NCBI RefSeq assembly: GCF_947489255.1 | Contig: NZ_CANLCY010000001.1 | Span: 310,001-374,000, forward strand | DNA from: an uncultured Microbacterium sp. | GTDB lineage: Bacteria > Actinomycetota > Actinomycetes > Actinomycetales > Microbacteriaceae | Direction of reading: 5' to 3' | DNA: 64,000 nucleotides | Shown here: positions 36,206-44,921 of the stretch, in pieces | Layout of the letters: each line of letters starts with the position of its first letter | How positions within the stretch are numbered: the stretch's first letter is position 1 | The notes under the pieces: model-generated | Told to the model about the DNA's origin: nothing | The model's input: only the letters and a program-made list of their open reading frames with translations | The model's database searches: none | Translations under genes and position numbers: made by a program

Positions 36206-36550
36206 GTGGCCCGCGTCGATACGCGTCGCATGAAGGACCTTCGTGCGGAGTTCTTCGAGGAAGGTAAGCGGCTCGACGCCGCCGGGAATCCCGCCGCGAA
36301 TTGCTGGCTCTGCCTGCTCCCCATCGACTACAGCGTGACGCCCAACAGCACGACCGACTCTCACAACCTCGACCATTACTACGTCGTGCGCGACTACCCC
36401 GAGCTGCAGGAGGATCCTGAGAACTTCCGGCACTCGCATCAGGGATGCAACAACGATCGAGGCGCCGAGGCGCCGCAGCCCGGCCTCGGCATCCCGAGCA
36501 GAGATTGGCTCGCGGCGGTCGCCTCACCCCATGCTCCCGGGCCGCCCTGA
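36206..36550 (+). CDS. Phage-type HNH endonuclease
   Basis: A 114-residue HNH nuclease of the kind encoded next to terminases in tailed phages. The zinc pair begins with CWLCLLPIDY, the catalytic motif is SHNLDHYYVVRDYPEL, and FRHSHQGCNNDRG completes the domain. GTG 36206 has CCGGAGG 5 nt upstream. In phages these proteins help terminase cut DNA; no terminase, portal or capsid gene follows here, so it is an isolated phage relic that may still be functional. Confidence 0.85.
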   Translation: MARVDTRRMKDLRAEFFEEGKRLDAAGNPAANCWLCLLPIDYSVTPNSTTDSHNLDHYYVVRDYPELQEDPENFRHSHQGCNNDRGAEAPQPGLGIPSRDWLAAVASPHAPGPP

Positions 36551-36858
36551 ATGAATGAGCCGTGGCTCATAGCGACAGGCAACGCGGCGGGTTTCTCGTC
36601 GTCGATCGCAGGGGTAGGGGCGTTCGGATCCCACAGAGCTGGGCCCGACGGCCGCGTCATCGAACGGACCCTCGACGCCCGAGATGCCCCGCTTGTTCGC
36701 GCGAATCGCCGGGTCATCTCACGCGAAGCCGGTCTGTTCGCAGGCAGGCCCTCGCCCGCCGGAGGGCCACCGCCTGTGGAACCGCGCCCCACGCGGGGCG
36801 CGGGCGGTGCCTCGACGCCGAGAAAGCCGCCCCACGCGCGGCGCAGCGGTGGGACAAT
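36551..36858. other. No gene seen; right border of the accessory island
   Basis: This 308-bp stretch holds no convincing gene on either strand. A 16-bp palindrome, ATGAGCC-GT-GGCTCAT, lies at 36555-36570 just behind the HNH stop. Open minus-strand frames have no recognisable domain. No attachment-site repeat of the island's left border was found here by eye. Confidence 0.5.
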
Positions 36859-36864
36859 ATGCAT

Positions 36865-37200
36865 ATGTCCGACCAGCCCGCATACGAGCGACCGGTGTAC
36901 GTCCGCGACGACATCGAGACCGTCACGGTGCGCCGCGCTCCCAAGTACGGCGTCTTCCTGGCCGCGGGTGCCTTCCTCGGCATCCTCGTGGCCCTCATCC
37001 TCACGGTCGCCATCGACGGCAGCGACGTGAGCCCCTACACGCAGGTCGTGTACTCCCAGATGCAGGTCTTCGGCTTCACGGCGCTCATCTGCGTCGTGGT
37101 GGGCGTGGCGGTCGCCGCGATCGTCGCCCTCGTCTTCGAGCGCGTCCTCGGTCGACGCACCCGTCAGGTGACCGTCGACCACGAGCAGTTCGAGGTCTGA
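36865..37200 (+). CDS. Small conserved membrane protein
   Basis: A 111-residue protein with an N-terminal cytosolic part (YVRDDIETVTVRRAPKYG) and two hydrophobic segments (about 32-52 and 68-93). No domain is recognised. ATG 36865 is preferred over 36859, because GACAAT (36853-36858) lies 6 nt upstream, again a leaderless arrangement. It converges on the gene at 37204 with 3 bp between stops. It probably belongs to the core purM/purF neighbourhood. Confidence 0.72.
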   Translation: MSDQPAYERPVYVRDDIETVTVRRAPKYGVFLAAGAFLGILVALILTVAIDGSDVSPYTQVVYSQMQVFGFTALICVVVGVAVAAIVALVFERVLGRRTRQVTVDHEQFEV

Positions 37201-37203
37201 CCC

Positions 37204-37815
37204 TCACGCCAGTTCGGCGATGATCGGGTGGATCGCGGTATCGAACGCGACCACGTCGCTGCGCAGTCCGTCGGTCACGGCGACCGTGAGCGAACCGATC
37301 CACCACACGCCCCGCTGAGCGAGCGGCAGAACCTGCACGTTCAGTTCGAAGGAGTGCGCCCGACGGCCGACGACGCGTTCGTGGGCCGCGATCGCACTCG
37401 CGTACGCGCGATACGACACCCCCGGGCGAGCGGCCGACTCCCGCGCGTAGCGATCGTGGGCGAGGCGGGCGAAGTCGACGGCGTCGTCGGCGTGCCGGCC
37501 GATCGCCCCGCGCAACGTCTCGGCACCCTCCACGGGAAGAGCGACGAGCGTGTCGAAGCCGTCGACCAGCTCGAGCGGCACCGGCGAGGGATGGGCCTGA
37601 GGTTCCACGGTCAGCGCCCAGTAGCTCCGCCACTCGCGCTCGAGCCGCTGCTGTGCGGCATCCGTCCGCTCGTCGATCAGGGGCGAGGGAACTCGGCGCA
37701 GCGCGGGAAGCTCCTCCGGAGAGCGGACGCCGAGCACCTGGCGCAGATAGAGCGCGACGAGCACCGGTTGCGCCGCGTCTTCGCGGATCACCCATTCCGG
37801 CTGGCCGCCCGTCAT
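37204..37815 (-). CDS. Conserved hypothetical protein
   Basis: A 203-residue soluble protein with no recognised domain. Its N-terminus (GGQPEWVIREDAAQPVLVAL) and the Pro- and Trp-containing middle part look like a real protein, and codon use is typical of the genome. It is divergent from purM. No function is proposed. Confidence 0.72.
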   Translation of the reverse strand: MTGGQPEWVIREDAAQPVLVALYLRQVLGVRSPEELPALRRVPSPLIDERTDAAQQRLEREWRSYWALTVEPQAHPSPVPLELVDGFDTLVALPVEGAETLRGAIGRHADDAVDFARLAHDRYARESAARPGVSYRAYASAIAAHERVVGRRAHSFELNVQVLPLAQRGVWWIGSLTVAVTDGLRSDVVAFDTAIHPIIAELA

Positions 37816-37907
37816 GGCGCAATTGTAAGGAGGCGGGACAGCGGGTGGGGCGGCCCTTGCGTCGGCCCCGGCGCACCCGCGCGTGTCACCCCGGGTAGTC
37901 TGTTGCG

Positions 37908-39050
37908 GTGGCCTCCGCTCCCCACGAAAACCCGTACTCCGCCGCAGGCGTCGATACCGCCGCCGGAGATCTCGCCGTCGAACTGATGAAGTCGGCCGTG
38001 CGTCGCACGCACGGGCCCGAGGTGCTCGGCGGGGTCGGCGGTTTCGCCGGTCTCTTCGACGCCTCCGCGCTCCGCGACTACGCCAAGCCCCTGCTCGCGA
38101 CCAGCACCGACGGCGTCGGCACCAAGGTCGCGATCGCCCAGGCCATCGACAAGCACGACACGATCGGCGAAGACCTCGTCGGCATGGTCGTCGACGACAT
38201 CGTCGTGGTGGGGGCGCGCCCGCTCTTCATGACCGACTACATCGCGTGCGGCAAGGTCGTGCCCCAGCGCATCGCCGACATCGTCGCGGGCATCGCGCGC
38301 GGCTGCGCCATGACGGGCACCGCTCTCGTCGGCGGCGAGACCGCGGAGCACCCCGGTCTGCTGGGCGTCGACGACTACGACGTCGCGGGAGCCGCGACGG
38401 GCGTCGTCGAGGCCGACCGCGTGCTGGGCGCCGAGCGCGTGAAGAACGGCGACGTCGTGCTGGCCCTCGCCTCGAGCGGCCTTCACTCCAACGGCTACTC
38501 GCTCGTGCGTCACATCATCACCGGAGCGGGCATCGCCTACGGCTCCGCCTCCGCCGAGCTCGGCTCGACGTGGGGCGAGGCGCTGCTCGAGCCGACGCGC
38601 CTGTACACCTCGCCGCTGCTGCGTCTGCTCGACGATGCGGCGGTGGGCTCCGGCATCCACTCGCTCAGCCACGTCACGGGCGGCGGCATCGCGGCCAACC
38701 TCGCACGCGTGCTGCCCCAGAACACGTGGGTCGACGTCGATCGCTCGACCTGGAGCCCCTCGCCGGTGTTCCGCGTGCTCGCCGACATCGGCGGACTCGA
38801 CCTCACCGCGACCGAGGGCACGTGGAACCTCGGCATCGGCTTCCTCGCCGTCGTCGCCCCCGAGATCGCGGATGCCGCGACCGCGGCGCTGCAGGCCGAT
38901 GGCATCGCCACCTGGCAGGTCGGCGTCGTACGCGACGACGCCCGGCCGGAGGGCGACTACGAACAGGGCGCGAAGGGCGTCGACGGCGGTGCCGTGCGTC
39001 TCGTCGGAACCTATGCGGATGCCGGTGCGCCGGCGAACGGAGCGATCTAA
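37908..39050 (+). CDS. purM: Phosphoribosylformylglycinamidine cyclo-ligase
   Basis: A 380-residue AIR synthetase (fifth step of purine synthesis). TSTDGVGTKVAIAQAI and VGGETAEHPGLL are diagnostic; GLHSNGYSLVRHI follows. GTG 37908 lies 6 nt behind TAGTCT (37896-37901), so it is probably leaderless. It is 6 bp upstream of purF and co-transcribed. Confidence 0.96.
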   Translation: MASAPHENPYSAAGVDTAAGDLAVELMKSAVRRTHGPEVLGGVGGFAGLFDASALRDYAKPLLATSTDGVGTKVAIAQAIDKHDTIGEDLVGMVVDDIVVVGARPLFMTDYIACGKVVPQRIADIVAGIARGCAMTGTALVGGETAEHPGLLGVDDYDVAGAATGVVEADRVLGAERVKNGDVVLALASSGLHSNGYSLVRHIITGAGIAYGSASAELGSTWGEALLEPTRLYTSPLLRLLDDAAVGSGIHSLSHVTGGGIAANLARVLPQNTWVDVDRSTWSPSPVFRVLADIGGLDLTATEGTWNLGIGFLAVVAPEIADAATAALQADGIATWQVGVVRDDARPEGDYEQGAKGVDGGAVRLVGTYADAGAPANGAI

Positions 39051-39056
39051 CACCCC

Positions 39057-40532
39057 ATGTGCGGCATCGTCGGCATGGCCGGGCAGGGCCCGGTCAACCA
39101 GGAGATCTACGACGCGCTCCTCCTCCTCCAGCACCGCGGACAGGACTCCACGGGCATGGCCACCGCCGAGTCGAGCGGCGTCTTCCACATCCACAAGGCC
39201 CGTGGTCAGGTGCGCGAGGCGTTCCGTACGCGCGACATGCGCGCGCTCCTCGGCGACATCGGCCTCGGTCACGTGCGCTACGCCACCAAGGGCACGGCAT
39301 CCAACGAAGAAGAGGCGCAGCCCTTCTACGTCAACGCCCCCTACGGCATCGTGCTGGTGCACAACGGCAACCTGACCAACACGCGCGAGCTCACGCGCGA
39401 GCTGTTCAGCAAGGACCGTCGGCACCTCAACACCAGCAGCGACACCGAGCTGCTCGTGAACATCCTCGGCTCGGAGCTGCAGTCCGAGATCACCGGGCCC
39501 GACCTCGACCCCGCCCAGGTCTTCCGTGCCGTGAGCCGCGTGCACGAGCGCGTCGAGGGGTCGTACGCCTCGATCGCCCTCATCGCCGGGTACGGCCTGC
39601 TCGCCTTCCGCGACCCGTTCGGCATCCGTCCGCTCATCCTCGGTAAGCGCCCCGCGGCGCAGGTGCCCGGCGGCGAGCCGCGCGACGAGTGGATCGTCGC
39701 GTCCGAGTCGCTCGTGCTCGAGAACGGCGGCTTCGAGGTCGTGCGCGACGTCGAGCCCGGCGAGGCGGTCTTCATCGCCCTCGACGGCACGCTGCACGCC
39801 CAGCAGTGCGCCGAGAAGACGATGCTCGCGCCGTGCTCGTTCGAGTACGTCTACCTCGCGCGTCCCGACTCGGTCATGAACGGCGTCTCGGTCTACGAGA
39901 CGCGCCTGCGTATGGGCGAGCGCCTGGCCGACACGGTCGCGAAGTACACTCCCGCGGGCGCCATCGACGTCGTCATGCCGATCCCCGATTCGGCGCGACC
40001 GGCCGCGATGCAGGTGGCCCGCAAGCTCGGCATCGAGTACCGCGAGGGCTTCTACAAGAACCGGTACGTCGGCCGCACGTTCATCATGCCCGGGCAGGCG
40101 GTGCGCAAGAAGAGCGTGCGCCAGAAGCTCAACGCGATGTCGACCGAGTTCCAGGGCAAGAACGTCCTCCTCGTCGACGACTCGATCGTGCGCGGCACGA
40201 CGAGCCGCGAGATCATCCAGATGGCCCGGGATGCCGGGGCCAAGAGCGTGACGTTCGCCTCGGCGGCCCCGCCCGTGCGCTACCCCCACGTCTACGGCAT
40301 CAACATGCCCTCGCGTCACGAGCTCGTCGCGCACGGCCGCACGATCCCCGAGATCGCGGAAGAGCTGGGCTGCGACTATCTGGTGTATCAGGAGGTCGAC
40401 GACCTGAAGGCGGCGATCATGGAGGGTACCGACCTGGTCGACCTCGACATGAGCTGCTTCGATGGTCGGTACGTCACGGGCACCGTGTCGGAGGAGTACC
40501 TCGCCTGGGTCGAGGGCAGCCAGGAATCTTGA
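39057..40532 (+). CDS. purF: Amidophosphoribosyltransferase
   Basis: A 491-residue enzyme for the first committed step of purine synthesis. The protein begins MCGIVGMAG, so the glutaminase nucleophile Cys2 is exposed after Met removal with no propeptide. The PRPP loop is VLLVDDSIVRGTTSREI. The C-terminal DMSCFDG has a single Cys where iron-sulfur forms have CxxC-like pairs, so a cluster is doubtful. It follows purM and overlaps the MFS start (TTGA). Confidence 0.96.
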   Translation: MCGIVGMAGQGPVNQEIYDALLLLQHRGQDSTGMATAESSGVFHIHKARGQVREAFRTRDMRALLGDIGLGHVRYATKGTASNEEEAQPFYVNAPYGIVLVHNGNLTNTRELTRELFSKDRRHLNTSSDTELLVNILGSELQSEITGPDLDPAQVFRAVSRVHERVEGSYASIALIAGYGLLAFRDPFGIRPLILGKRPAAQVPGGEPRDEWIVASESLVLENGGFEVVRDVEPGEAVFIALDGTLHAQQCAEKTMLAPCSFEYVYLARPDSVMNGVSVYETRLRMGERLADTVAKYTPAGAIDVVMPIPDSARPAAMQVARKLGIEYREGFYKNRYVGRTFIMPGQAVRKKSVRQKLNAMSTEFQGKNVLLVDDSIVRGTTSREIIQMARDAGAKSVTFASAAPPVRYPHVYGINMPSRHELVAHGRTIPEIAEELGCDYLVYQEVDDLKAAIMEGTDLVDLDMSCFDGRYVTGTVSEEYLAWVEGSQES

Positions 40533-41746
40533 CCCGCCGCGCGGCGGGGACGCTGGCACTGGCCGCCGCGGCCATCGTGCTGCTGGCGTTGACGCTGCGC
40601 ATCGCGGTGGCGTCGCTGTCGCCGCTGCTGGTCGTCATCGGGCGCGACTTCGCTCTGCCGGCGGCGGTCGTGGGGCTCATCGGCATGGCCCCGCCCGTGG
40701 CCTTCGCGCTTTCGGGGATGGTCGCTCCCGCGATCGAGCGTCGGCTCGGTCTCGAGCGCAGCGTGCTGATCGCCGCCGTCGTCGCGGCGGTCATGCTGGC
40801 CCTGCGGGCGGCCTCTGTCGACGCGTGGACGTTGCTGGCGGCCACGGCCGGGGTGTTCGCGGCGGTGGGCGTGGCCAACGTGCTGATTCCCGCGGTCGTG
40901 AAGAAGTACTTCCCCGAGCGCATCGGCCTGATGACCACCGTGTACACGACCACCATGGCCGTGGCCACCTTCACCCCGCCCCTGGTCGCCGTCCCGCTGG
41001 CCGCGGCGGTGGGCTGGCGCGGCTCGTTCGTGACCTGGGCGGTCGTCGCGCTCGCGGCCGTCGTGCCGTGGATCGCGATGAGTCTGCGCGCGCGGGCCTC
41101 TCGGGCCGACCTCGTCGAGGAGCCGCGCACCTCGGTGCTGTCGCGCGTGGTGCGGGTGCCGCAGACCTGGGCGCTCGTGGTCACCTTCGCGGTGAACTCC
41201 TCGATCGCCTACGGCTTGTTCGCCTGGCTTCCGCCCCTGTTGATCGATGTGGCGGGAGTGGATGCCGCCGCGGCCGGCGGTCTGCTCGCGCTGTTCTCGT
41301 TCATGGGGCTGCCGGTGTCGCTCATCGTGCCCCTGCTCGTGCAGCGCATCGGCCGGACCACGCCGTTCTACGCCGCGGCCGTGATCTCGGGTCTGCTCGG
41401 AGCCGGCGGCCTGCTGTTCGCCCCCGAGGCGGCGACCGTGCTGTGGGTGGTGCTGATCGGCATCCCACCCCTGCTCTTCCCGATGGTGCTGGTGCTGTTC
41501 GGCCTGCGCACGCGCGCGCACGACACGGCGGTGGCCCTGAGCGGTCTCGTGCAGAGCGTCGGCTACGGCCTGGCGGCGCTGATGCCGCTCGCGATCGGTC
41601 TGACGCACGAGCTCACCGGCGGATGGACCGCGGCCCTCGTGCTGCTCGGAGCGGCCGTCGTCTGCGCCGTTCCGGCGGGCCTCGTCGTGGCGCGGCGCGA
41701 GACCATCGAAGACGCGTGGGAGCGCCGCACCGGTCGCACCTGGTGA
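40529..41746 (+). CDS. MFS transporter, CynX/NimT type
   Basis: A 405-residue major facilitator with 12 hydrophobic segments. RIAVASLSPLLVVIGRDFAL and NVLIPAVVKKYFPERIGLMT are typical of the CynX/NimT group (cyanate, nitroimidazole and other exporters). The start is a TTG at 40529 overlapping the purF stop as TTGA, so translation is probably coupled. Substrate unknown. Confidence 0.85.
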   Translation: MTRRAAGTLALAAAAIVLLALTLRIAVASLSPLLVVIGRDFALPAAVVGLIGMAPPVAFALSGMVAPAIERRLGLERSVLIAAVVAAVMLALRAASVDAWTLLAATAGVFAAVGVANVLIPAVVKKYFPERIGLMTTVYTTTMAVATFTPPLVAVPLAAAVGWRGSFVTWAVVALAAVVPWIAMSLRARASRADLVEEPRTSVLSRVVRVPQTWALVVTFAVNSSIAYGLFAWLPPLLIDVAGVDAAAAGGLLALFSFMGLPVSLIVPLLVQRIGRTTPFYAAAVISGLLGAGGLLFAPEAATVLWVVLIGIPPLLFPMVLVLFGLRTRAHDTAVALSGLVQSVGYGLAALMPLAIGLTHELTGGWTAALVLLGAAVVCAVPAGLVVARRETIEDAWERRTGRTW

Positions 41747-41776
41747 CGGACCGGCGCCCTCATGCCTGCCGACATG

Positions 41777-41810
41777 CGAACGGCGGTGACGATCACGTCA
41801 CCGCCGTTCG
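41777..41810. terminator. Bidirectional hairpin terminator
   Basis: Arms 41777-41791 and 41796-41810 pair perfectly over 15 bp (CGAACGGCGGTGACG) with a 4-nt ATCA loop, between the convergent MFS and DUF3073 genes. Confidence 0.85.
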
Positions 41811-41877
41811 ACGTCGAGGGTCGGCGAAAAGCGCTGTCGCTCACTCGACGCGGAGGCGTCGGCGGGAGCGGAAGGCG

Positions 41878-42060
41878 TCAGGCCTTCTCGTCTTCGTATT
41901 CGTCGGCGTACTGGTCGGCCCACTTGTCGACGTAGGCGTCTTCACCCGCCGCGGGTGCGCCCAGCTCGCGCTCGAGTGCCGAGTAGTTCACCGAGTAGGT
42001 GTCGTACTTCAGCTCACGGGCGATCTTGGTGTTCTTCGCCTTCTGACGGCCACGCCCCAT
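41878..42060 (-). CDS. DUF3073 family protein
   Basis: A 60-residue basic-then-acidic protein. MGRGRQKAKNTKIARELKY is the DUF3073 signature, and the acidic tail ends EYEDEKA. ATG 42060 has GAGGGGG upstream. In actinobacteria this gene lies beside purM (as Rv0810c does), which supports conserved order here. Function unknown; its basic N-terminus suggests nucleic-acid contact. Confidence 0.88.
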   Translation of the reverse strand: MGRGRQKAKNTKIARELKYDTYSVNYSALERELGAPAAGEDAYVDKWADQYADEYEDEKA

Positions 42061-42236
42061 GCGAGACCCCCTCACGATCGACGTCGAGGGCCGCGTTGCG
42101 GGCCCTGCGTATTGCGGTTCCGGACCGAGCCGGTAAGAGTAACAGCCAGGATATCACGGCGCATTCCGGCCCAGCCGTCCGGGCCCACCGGCCGGCGGCC
42201 GCGGGGTGGTCGGCGCCCGTGTCGAGAGGAGCAGGC

Positions 42237-42752
42237 ATGACCGATCAGTCCCCTTCGCCCGTCGCCGCGGGAGCGGTGATCGCCGGGGTCGTTCCCGGGC
42301 AGTCGCCGCGGGTCGTGCGCGAGGCCGCGCGCTACGCCGCGCTCGCGAAAGCACCTCTCGTCATCGTGCACGTCGACACGACCCGCTTCGTCGCGTTCGA
42401 AGACCCCGACGGCTACGTCCACTCGTCCACGGTCGACGTGGCGGGGGCGGCGTCGAAGGCGGCGCTCGACGAGGTGCGCCAGGCGGCCACCGCAGCCTTG
42501 GCCGGCGAGGAGGTGAGCTGGAGCGTGCGTCAGGAGATCGGCGACCCCGCGCTCGCGCTGATCCACCTCGCCGACCAGATCGAGGCGTCGCTCCTCGTCG
42601 TGGGTACGCGCAAGCGCGGCCTGGGCGAGTCGCTGCGGGAGTTCCTCACCGGGTCGGTCGCGGCGCGGCTGACGCATCGCCAGCGCCGGCCGGTGCTCGT
42701 GGTCCCGTTGGGGGAGCCGGCCGGCGCCGACGATCAGCTGCCGTGGGAGTGA
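42237..42752 (+). CDS. Universal stress protein (UspA family)
   Basis: A 171-residue Usp domain protein. VVREAARYAALAKAPLVIVHV is the first half of the fold; the ATP-binding motif reads VVGTRKRGLGESLREFLTGS with RRPVLVVP at the end, matching the G-2x-G-9x-G(S/T) pattern. AGAGGAGC precedes the ATG. It is an ATP-binding stress protein of unknown target; the gene is divergent from DUF3073. Confidence 0.88.
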   Translation: MTDQSPSPVAAGAVIAGVVPGQSPRVVREAARYAALAKAPLVIVHVDTTRFVAFEDPDGYVHSSTVDVAGAASKAALDEVRQAATAALAGEEVSWSVRQEIGDPALALIHLADQIEASLLVVGTRKRGLGESLREFLTGSVAARLTHRQRRPVLVVPLGEPAGADDQLPWE

Positions 42753-42756
42753 GGCT

Positions 42757-43362
42757 CTAGCCGCGCAGTGCGTGGGCGACGGCGTCCGACGCGCGTCGCA
42801 GCGCCTCCTCGATCCCGTCGACCCCGGATGCCGACAGTTCGCCGCCGCGGGCGACGTGCGCGCGGAGCTCCGAACGCACCCGGCCGCGGAACTCGGTGAT
42901 CGCCGCATCGGCGCGCGACAGCTGCTCGCGACTGCGCGAGCGGGCGTCGTCGGCGGGGGTCGCTCGCGCCTGTTCGCGTTCCTCTCGGGACGCGGCGGCG
43001 AGGTCGGCCCGCAGGCTCCGCATCGCGTCGCGCACGCTGCCGCGTACCTCGTCGGCGATGAGGCGCACACTGTCGGCGAGTCCGGCCTGGATTCCCTCCA
43101 GATCGCCCGAGCGCTCCGCGACCTCGGCTCGTCCGGCATCCGTGATCTCGTAGACGGTCTTGCGGCCGTCGACGGACTTGGTCACCAGACCCTCTTCTTC
43201 GAGCTTCGACAGGCGCGGATAGATGGTGCCGGCGGACGGCGAGTACGTGCCTCCGGTCCGCTCCGAGAGGGCCTGCATGAGGTCGTAGCCGTGGCGGGGT
43301 GCCTCATCGAGCAGGCTGAGGATGTACAGGCGCAGATCGCCGTGGGAGAAGACGGGGGGCAT
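42757..43362 (-). CDS. PadR family regulator coupled to a DUF4097 gene
   Basis: A 201-residue PadR regulator. The winged helix includes LYILSLLDEAPRHGYDLMQAL and GTIYPRLSKLEEEGLV; a long helical, Arg/Glu-rich C-terminus follows. ATG 43362 shares one base with the DUF4097 stop (TGATG) and has GGAGGAG upstream. The twin CGCGATATATCGCG palindromes at 44225-44265, in front of the DUF4097 gene, are its likely operators. Confidence 0.88.
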   Translation of the reverse strand: MPPVFSHGDLRLYILSLLDEAPRHGYDLMQALSERTGGTYSPSAGTIYPRLSKLEEEGLVTKSVDGRKTVYEITDAGRAEVAERSGDLEGIQAGLADSVRLIADEVRGSVRDAMRSLRADLAAASREEREQARATPADDARSRSREQLSRADAAITEFRGRVRSELRAHVARGGELSASGVDGIEEALRRASDAVAHALRG

Positions 43363-44207
43363 CACCACTCCTCCTCTCCGGCGAGTTCCTCGGGGCGGAG
43401 ACCGGAGATGCCGCGGCGCAGCACCGTGATCTCTCCCGAGACGGTGTTGGCGCGCACGTCGACGAACTGTCCGGCCAACGTGCCCGTCGAACCGGTGTAG
43501 TTGGTGGGGCCCTTGCCCGAGCGGACGGACCCGTCGATCTGCACGCGGCCGCTCACCGAGCGCGACACGTAGTTCGCGGGGAGCGAGCGATCGAGGCGGA
43601 TGGTCGCGGTGCCGCTGACGGAGTTCAGCGAGATCGACTGCGTCGGACCGGTGGAGTCGACGAGCATCGCGCCGGAGACCGTGTCGATGGAGGCCTTCGT
43701 GATGCGGCCGGTGGCGGCGACGTCGCCCGAAACGCTGTTGGCGCTCAGTGCACCGTCGAGCTCGCGCACCTGGAGGTCGCCCGAGACGGCGTTGAGGTCG
43801 ACGTCGCCCTCCAGGCCGTCGACGATGATGTCGCCCGACACGGTGTTCAGGCGCACGTCGCTACGCAGACCCGCGACCAGCGCGCTGGCGCTGACCACGC
43901 CGAGCGTGAGGGCGACGGTGCGCGGCACGGCGACGCTGATCTCGGCCCGGGGGCCGCCCGCGCCGAAGTTGCGGAACACCTCGAGGAAGTTGTCCCACCG
44001 CAGCTGGGGGTGGTCGATCTCGAGGCGGTCGTCGACCATCTCGATGCGGAGGTCTTTGACGGTGACGCCGTGCACCTCGATGCGGGCATCGGTCTCGTCA
44101 TGGGCGATGACGTCGATCTGCCCTCCGACGAGGCCGATCTTGAGCTCGCGCAGGGCTGCGACGTCGATGACGCGCGTCTCACCGGGATGGACGATCCATT
44201 TCTCCAT
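43362..44207 (-). CDS. DUF4097 beta-strand repeat protein
   Basis: A 281-residue protein made of repeated beta strands carrying the VSG motif: NTVSGDI, NAVSGDL, NSVSGDV, DTVSGAM, NSVSGTA, RSVSGRV and NTVSGEI are visible. This forms a beta-helix/solenoid as in DUF4097 proteins. There is no signal peptide or membrane segment, so it is probably cytosolic. Such genes are regularly paired with PadR repressors, as here, and may take part in envelope-stress sensing (inference). Confidence 0.85.
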   Translation of the reverse strand: MEKWIVHPGETRVIDVAALRELKIGLVGGQIDVIAHDETDARIEVHGVTVKDLRIEMVDDRLEIDHPQLRWDNFLEVFRNFGAGGPRAEISVAVPRTVALTLGVVSASALVAGLRSDVRLNTVSGDIIVDGLEGDVDLNAVSGDLQVRELDGALSANSVSGDVAATGRITKASIDTVSGAMLVDSTGPTQSISLNSVSGTATIRLDRSLPANYVSRSVSGRVQIDGSVRSGKGPTNYTGSTGTLAGQFVDVRANTVSGEITVLRRGISGLRPEELAGEEEW

Positions 44208-44224
44208 GGGGGGTTCTCCTCACT

Positions 44225-44265
44225 CGCGATATATCGCGTTAAGTCGAGTATCGCGATATATCGCG
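44225..44265. promoter_or_regulatory. Twin PadR-type operators
   Basis: CGCGATATATCGCG occurs twice, at 44225-44238 and 44252-44265, 27 bp apart. The second extends to the 16-bp palindrome TCGCGATATATCGCGA. They stand 18-58 bp upstream of the DUF4097-padR unit and are AT-rich islands in GC-rich DNA. Confidence 0.82.
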
Positions 44266-44299
44266 AGTTCGTCAACCCCGGCGGAGCCGAGTGGGTTCC

Positions 44300-44400
44300 G
44301 GTGGCTTCGACAGGCTCAGCCACCTGGGTGCGAGGGTGCCGGTGGCTTCGGCGGGCTCAGCCGCCATGAAGCGGAGGTCCCTGAGCCTGTCGAAGGGACC
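44300..44400. repeat. Three REP-like elements of the GACAGGCTCAG family
   Basis: Elements at 44300-44324, 44341-44365 and 44376-44400 are each 25 bp with complementary ends (GGTGGC/GCCACC or GGTCCCT/AGGGACC) and a TTCGACAGGCTCA core; the third is inverted. The same core forms the cluster at 23728-23843. The rest of 44266-44518 holds no gene; a weak hairpin GGATGCCACG/CGTGGCATCC lies at about 44419-44452. Confidence 0.85.
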
Positions 44401-44518
44401 GCGACGGGCGGAGACGACGGATGCCACGCCCTCGATGAGGACGTGGCATCCGGGGCGGGAGAACCCGCCGGGAGTCGAGGGCGACGCGCACCCGAAACGC
44501 GTCGCCTGCTCGATGGGG

Positions 44519-44683
44519 TCAGACGGGCTTGCGTCCGCTGATGAGGCGGAACAGCAGCACGATGAGGGCGATAAGGCCGACGATGATGGCGATCCACAGC
44601 AGGAAGTTGGCCGCCTGGCCGAGTCCGCTGAAGATGGCGATGACGATCGCGGCGACGATGATGATGATCAGGAAGATGTTCAT
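44519..44683 (-). CDS. Small two-helix membrane protein
   Basis: A 54-residue protein, nearly all hydrophobic: NIFLIIIIVAAIVIAIFSGL, then ANFLLWIAIIVGLIALIVLL, ending in RLISGRKPV. ATG 44683 has AAGGAG 7 nt upstream, which marks it as a real gene despite its size. Function unknown. Confidence 0.75.
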   Translation of the reverse strand: MNIFLIIIIVAAIVIAIFSGLGQAANFLLWIAIIVGLIALIVLLFRLISGRKPV

Positions 44684-44921
44684 TGGGGGGCTCCTTCTTC
44701 CCCGCGCGCGGGCGCGGGACCTGGCGAGGTGGTCCACCCGCTCCGCTCTGCGACGAGCGCAGCACGCAACGGGGGCTGAGTTCCACGGTGCCACCGACGA
44801 GGGTCTCGGTCAGCGGGGTTGACGCTGCGCGAAACCGGCTGTTACCCGCGCGGATGTCAACCCGCGGACGCCGGGATGCGCGCGCCCGTAGCGTCGGATT
44901 CCCCGACGGAAGGAGCCGATC

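Noticed and set aside
36551..36858. tRNA or attachment site at the island border
   Set aside because: No tRNA-like cloverleaf or T-loop sequence was found by eye here or elsewhere in the window, and no repeat links the two borders.
31827..36858. Intact prophage
   Set aside because: No integrase, terminase, portal, capsid or tail gene is seen; only fragments and one HNH gene remain.
37812..40559. Long minus-strand frame across purM and purF
   Set aside because: Both plus-strand genes are certain; the antisense protein is low-complexity.
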